A stretch of 7,774 nucleotides of DNA from Campylobacterales bacterium. Lineage in GTDB: Bacteria > Campylobacterota > Campylobacteria > Campylobacterales > QNZT01. The DNA is taken from positions 1 to 7,774 of the forward strand of contig DQSO01000006.1 of NCBI GenBank assembly GCA_015663225.1. Reading direction: 5' to 3'. Shown here piece by piece: positions 6,134-7,774 of this stretch. The first letter of the stretch is position 1. Every line of letters starts with the position of its first letter. Below the pieces are notes generated by a model. The model was not told the origin of the DNA. It was given only the letters and a program-made list of their open reading frames with translations, and did not search any database. The translations under genes were made by a program, and so were the position numbers.

Positions 6134-7273
6134 ATGAAAAGATTAGCTTTACTTTCAATATTAGCCTCTTCAATTCTATTAGCAACTGAAAAGCCATATG
6201 AATTGGGTGTTAACTTTGGAATAACATCAATAAAAAATGAACCGAGTATAAAAATGAGAAATAAGACTTTTGGTCTTAATCTTCAACTAAATGAGTACAG
6301 AATCAAACCAAGATTTGATTTTGAGTATGTAACTATAGATAGTGCGGAATCTGAAGTTCCAACTTCTCTTTTGAAAGTTTCAGGAAATGGTGTATATGAG
6401 TTTGATACAGGCTCTATTGTATCACCATATATGTTGGCTGGTCTTGGTCATGAGTCAGTAACTGATGAGAGAACTGGTTTTAAATCTCACCCTTTTATGC
6501 AAGGTGGTGGTGGTTTAGGTATCGCTATAACAGAAAATATAAAAGCAAAAGCAGAACTTAAAGCATTACAAATTTTAGGTGGAGATGAAGAGAGTAATGA
6601 GTTTATCGCTTCAGTTGGACTAGCGATGCCTTTTGGTGTTGCCACACAAAAAAATATTGTTGAGAGTATTGTTGATAGTGACAATGATGGTGTTATGGAT
6701 AGACTCGATAAGTGTCCAAACTCTCCAGCGGGAAGTGCAGTTGATGGTTCTGGTTGTCCACTTCCAATAGTTGAATCTGTATCGTTTGATGGAAATCAAT
6801 GTGAGATTAAGATTGATGGTCCTGATATGGATAGAGATGGTGTAGAAGATAGTATAGATCAATGTCCAAATACTCCTTGTGATTTTAGTGTAGATAGTAA
6901 AGGTTGCCCAGTTAAAGCAATACTTAGAATTCACTTTGCAACTAACTCTGATGTTATAACTGATTATTCTATGAAAAAAGTTAGAAAGTTTGGTGACTTT
7001 TTACTTGAACATAGAGGTAGTTTAGTACATATTTCAGGACATACTGACAGTAGATCAAGTGACTCATACAATATGGCACTTTCTAAAAAAAGAGCAGTTT
7101 CAGTTAGAGAAGCTCTTATAGATATGGGTGTTAGTGCATCAAGACTTTCAACAGAGGGTAGAGGAGAGAGCGATCCAATTGCTACAAACAGTACAAAAGA
7201 GGGTATGGCACTAAACAGAAGAATAGAAGTTAATCTAACATACCCACAGTATTTAAATGGAGGAAGAAGATAA
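6134..7273 (+). CDS. OmpA-family outer-membrane protein with two thrombospondin type 3 repeats
   Basis: The 379-residue product begins with a signal peptide (MKRLALLSILASSILLA, cleavage probably after residue 17). Next is an N-terminal beta-barrel at about 18-168 with alternating strands, ending in VGLAMPFG. Two calcium-binding thrombospondin type 3 repeats follow: DSDNDGVMDRLDKCPNSP (from 181, to Cys208) and DMDRDGVEDSIDQCPNTP (from 231, to Cys258). The C-terminal OmpA domain at about 263-368 carries the diaminopimelate-binding pattern GHTD (Asp305) and KKR (Arg320), plus GRGESDPIA and NRRIEV. It should anchor the outer membrane to peptidoglycan. The linker has six cysteines (194, 208, 223, 244, 249, 258). 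Cys223 and Cys249 are outside the usual repeat pattern and could form an extra disulphide. The stop TAA overlaps the next ATG (TAATG). An upstream in-frame ATG at 6086 was not chosen because the signal peptide and ribosome binding site fit 6134. Confidence 0.92.
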   Translation: MKRLALLSILASSILLATEKPYELGVNFGITSIKNEPSIKMRNKTFGLNLQLNEYRIKPRFDFEYVTIDSAESEVPTSLLKVSGNGVYEFDTGSIVSPYMLAGLGHESVTDERTGFKSHPFMQGGGGLGIAITENIKAKAELKALQILGGDEESNEFIASVGLAMPFGVATQKNIVESIVDSDNDGVMDRLDKCPNSPAGSAVDGSGCPLPIVESVSFDGNQCEIKIDGPDMDRDGVEDSIDQCPNTPCDFSVDSKGCPVKAILRIHFATNSDVITDYSMKKVRKFGDFLLEHRGSLVHISGHTDSRSSDSYNMALSKKRAVSVREALIDMGVSASRLSTEGRGESDPIATNSTKEGMALNRRIEVNLTYPQYLNGGRR

Positions 7274-7774
7274 TGAAAACAATAATAAAAAATAGTTTAA
7301 TCTCAGTAGTAACTTGTGGAATACTTATAAGTTTGCAAGGTTGTGGTAGTGATAGAGCAGGAATAACTCCTGAAGAGGCTGGTGTAAGTGCTCTAAATGC
7401 AACTGCACAAAGAATTGCAAATTGTGGTAAAGGTACTGCTGATGAAGATTGTGATTGGTTGCCTGATGACCAAGAAGGTCCAGGAAAAGCATATCCTTTA
7501 GCTGTACCAGGTCAAAGAGATAGCGATGGTGATGGACTTGCTGATGGTTGTGAATATGGAGTTGCAGAAGCTATAAGTGATGCAGAAGTTTGTAGGGCAT
7601 TGGCTAATAATCACACAGATCCTACAAATCCAGATACAGATGGTGACGGTATTAAAGATGGTGACGAAATTAAAAATAATGTTGGTAGTCCATATATTAC
7701 AGATCCAACTGATTCAGATAGTGATGATGATGGATTGGAAGATGGTGTAGAAACAGGAGATAAAGCTGGAAGTA
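7273..7774 (+). CDS. Calcium-repeat (thrombospondin type 3) lipoprotein, N-terminal part (runs off the right edge)
   Basis: The frame starts at ATG 7273, overlapping the OmpA stop, with a strong ribosome binding site (GGAGGAAG, 7259-7266). It is open to the window end, giving about 167 residues. Residues 1-24 form a lipoprotein signal peptide: KTIIKN, a hydrophobic core, and the lipobox LQGC with Cys24 as the acylated residue. A serine and an aspartate at +2/+3 (GSD) follow. The mature part has aspartate-rich thrombospondin type 3 motifs: DSDGDGLADGCEYG at 83-96, TDPTNPDTDGDGIKDGDE at 115-132 and TDPTDSDSDDDGLEDG at 143-158, each a calcium-binding loop. Cys51, 60, 93 and 107 may pair. Its job cannot be stated, but coupling to the OmpA gene and the same repeat class suggest a shared location at the outer membrane. 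Full length and C-terminal domains are not visible. Confidence 0.88.
   Translation, partial: MKTIIKNSLISVVTCGILISLQGCGSDRAGITPEEAGVSALNATAQRIANCGKGTADEDCDWLPDDQEGPGKAYPLAVPGQRDSDGDGLADGCEYGVAEAISDAEVCRALANNHTDPTNPDTDGDGIKDGDEIKNNVGSPYITDPTDSDSDDDGLEDGVETGDKAGS

Noticed and set aside
1..7774. CRISPR array, insertion sequence, integrase, toxin-antitoxin pair, restriction or phage-defence genes, tRNA or rRNA.
   Set aside because: I looked for repeats, transposase motifs and RNA signatures on both strands by eye and found none.

Overview
This window looks like a piece of chromosome from an AT-rich Gram-negative bacterium, most likely a member of the Campylobacterota (a Sulfurimonas-, Sulfurovum- or Arcobacter-like lineage). 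The reasons are the base composition, the tightly packed overlapping genes, the coaE-dapF pair (also neighbours in Campylobacter), a spermidine-synthase-like gene next to coaE (as I recall from Helicobacter), and epsilon-type protein features in MiaA and DapF. The assignment rests on reading the proteins, not on a search.

Layout. At the left edge, on the minus strand, lies the N-terminal part of an exported protein with a GEVED domain. A 116-base divergent promoter region separates it from a plus-strand TPR-repeat protein of unknown role. The 281 bases after that hold what appears to be the decayed C-terminal end of a TonB-dependent receptor, broken by a frame change. Next comes a tightly coupled block: a short, degenerate spermidine-synthase-like protein, coaE (TTG start overlapping the previous stop) and dapF (overlapping coaE by 20 bases). 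The 118 bases after dapF contain traces of a broken small membrane protein. A PPP-type metallophosphoesterase and miaA then overlap by ATGA. After a short AT-only spacer with a probable promoter come an OmpA-family outer-membrane protein and, coupled by TAATG, a calcium-repeat lipoprotein that runs off the right edge.

How the genes fit together. The centre is housekeeping: coenzyme A synthesis (coaE), meso-diaminopimelate for lysine and peptidoglycan (dapF) and tRNA A37 prenylation (miaA). The two edges are cell-surface genes. On the right, the OmpA protein (barrel, two aspartate-rich thrombospondin type 3 repeats, peptidoglycan-binding domain) and the lipoprotein with the same repeat class probably form one envelope unit. 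On the left, the GEVED protein is another exported protein.

I see no defence system, CRISPR array, insertion sequence, tRNA or rRNA. The most unusual items are the receptor remnant, the spermidine-synthase-like protein that has lost the SAM-binding and catalytic motifs, the possible broken small membrane gene after dapF, and the OmpA/lipoprotein pair.
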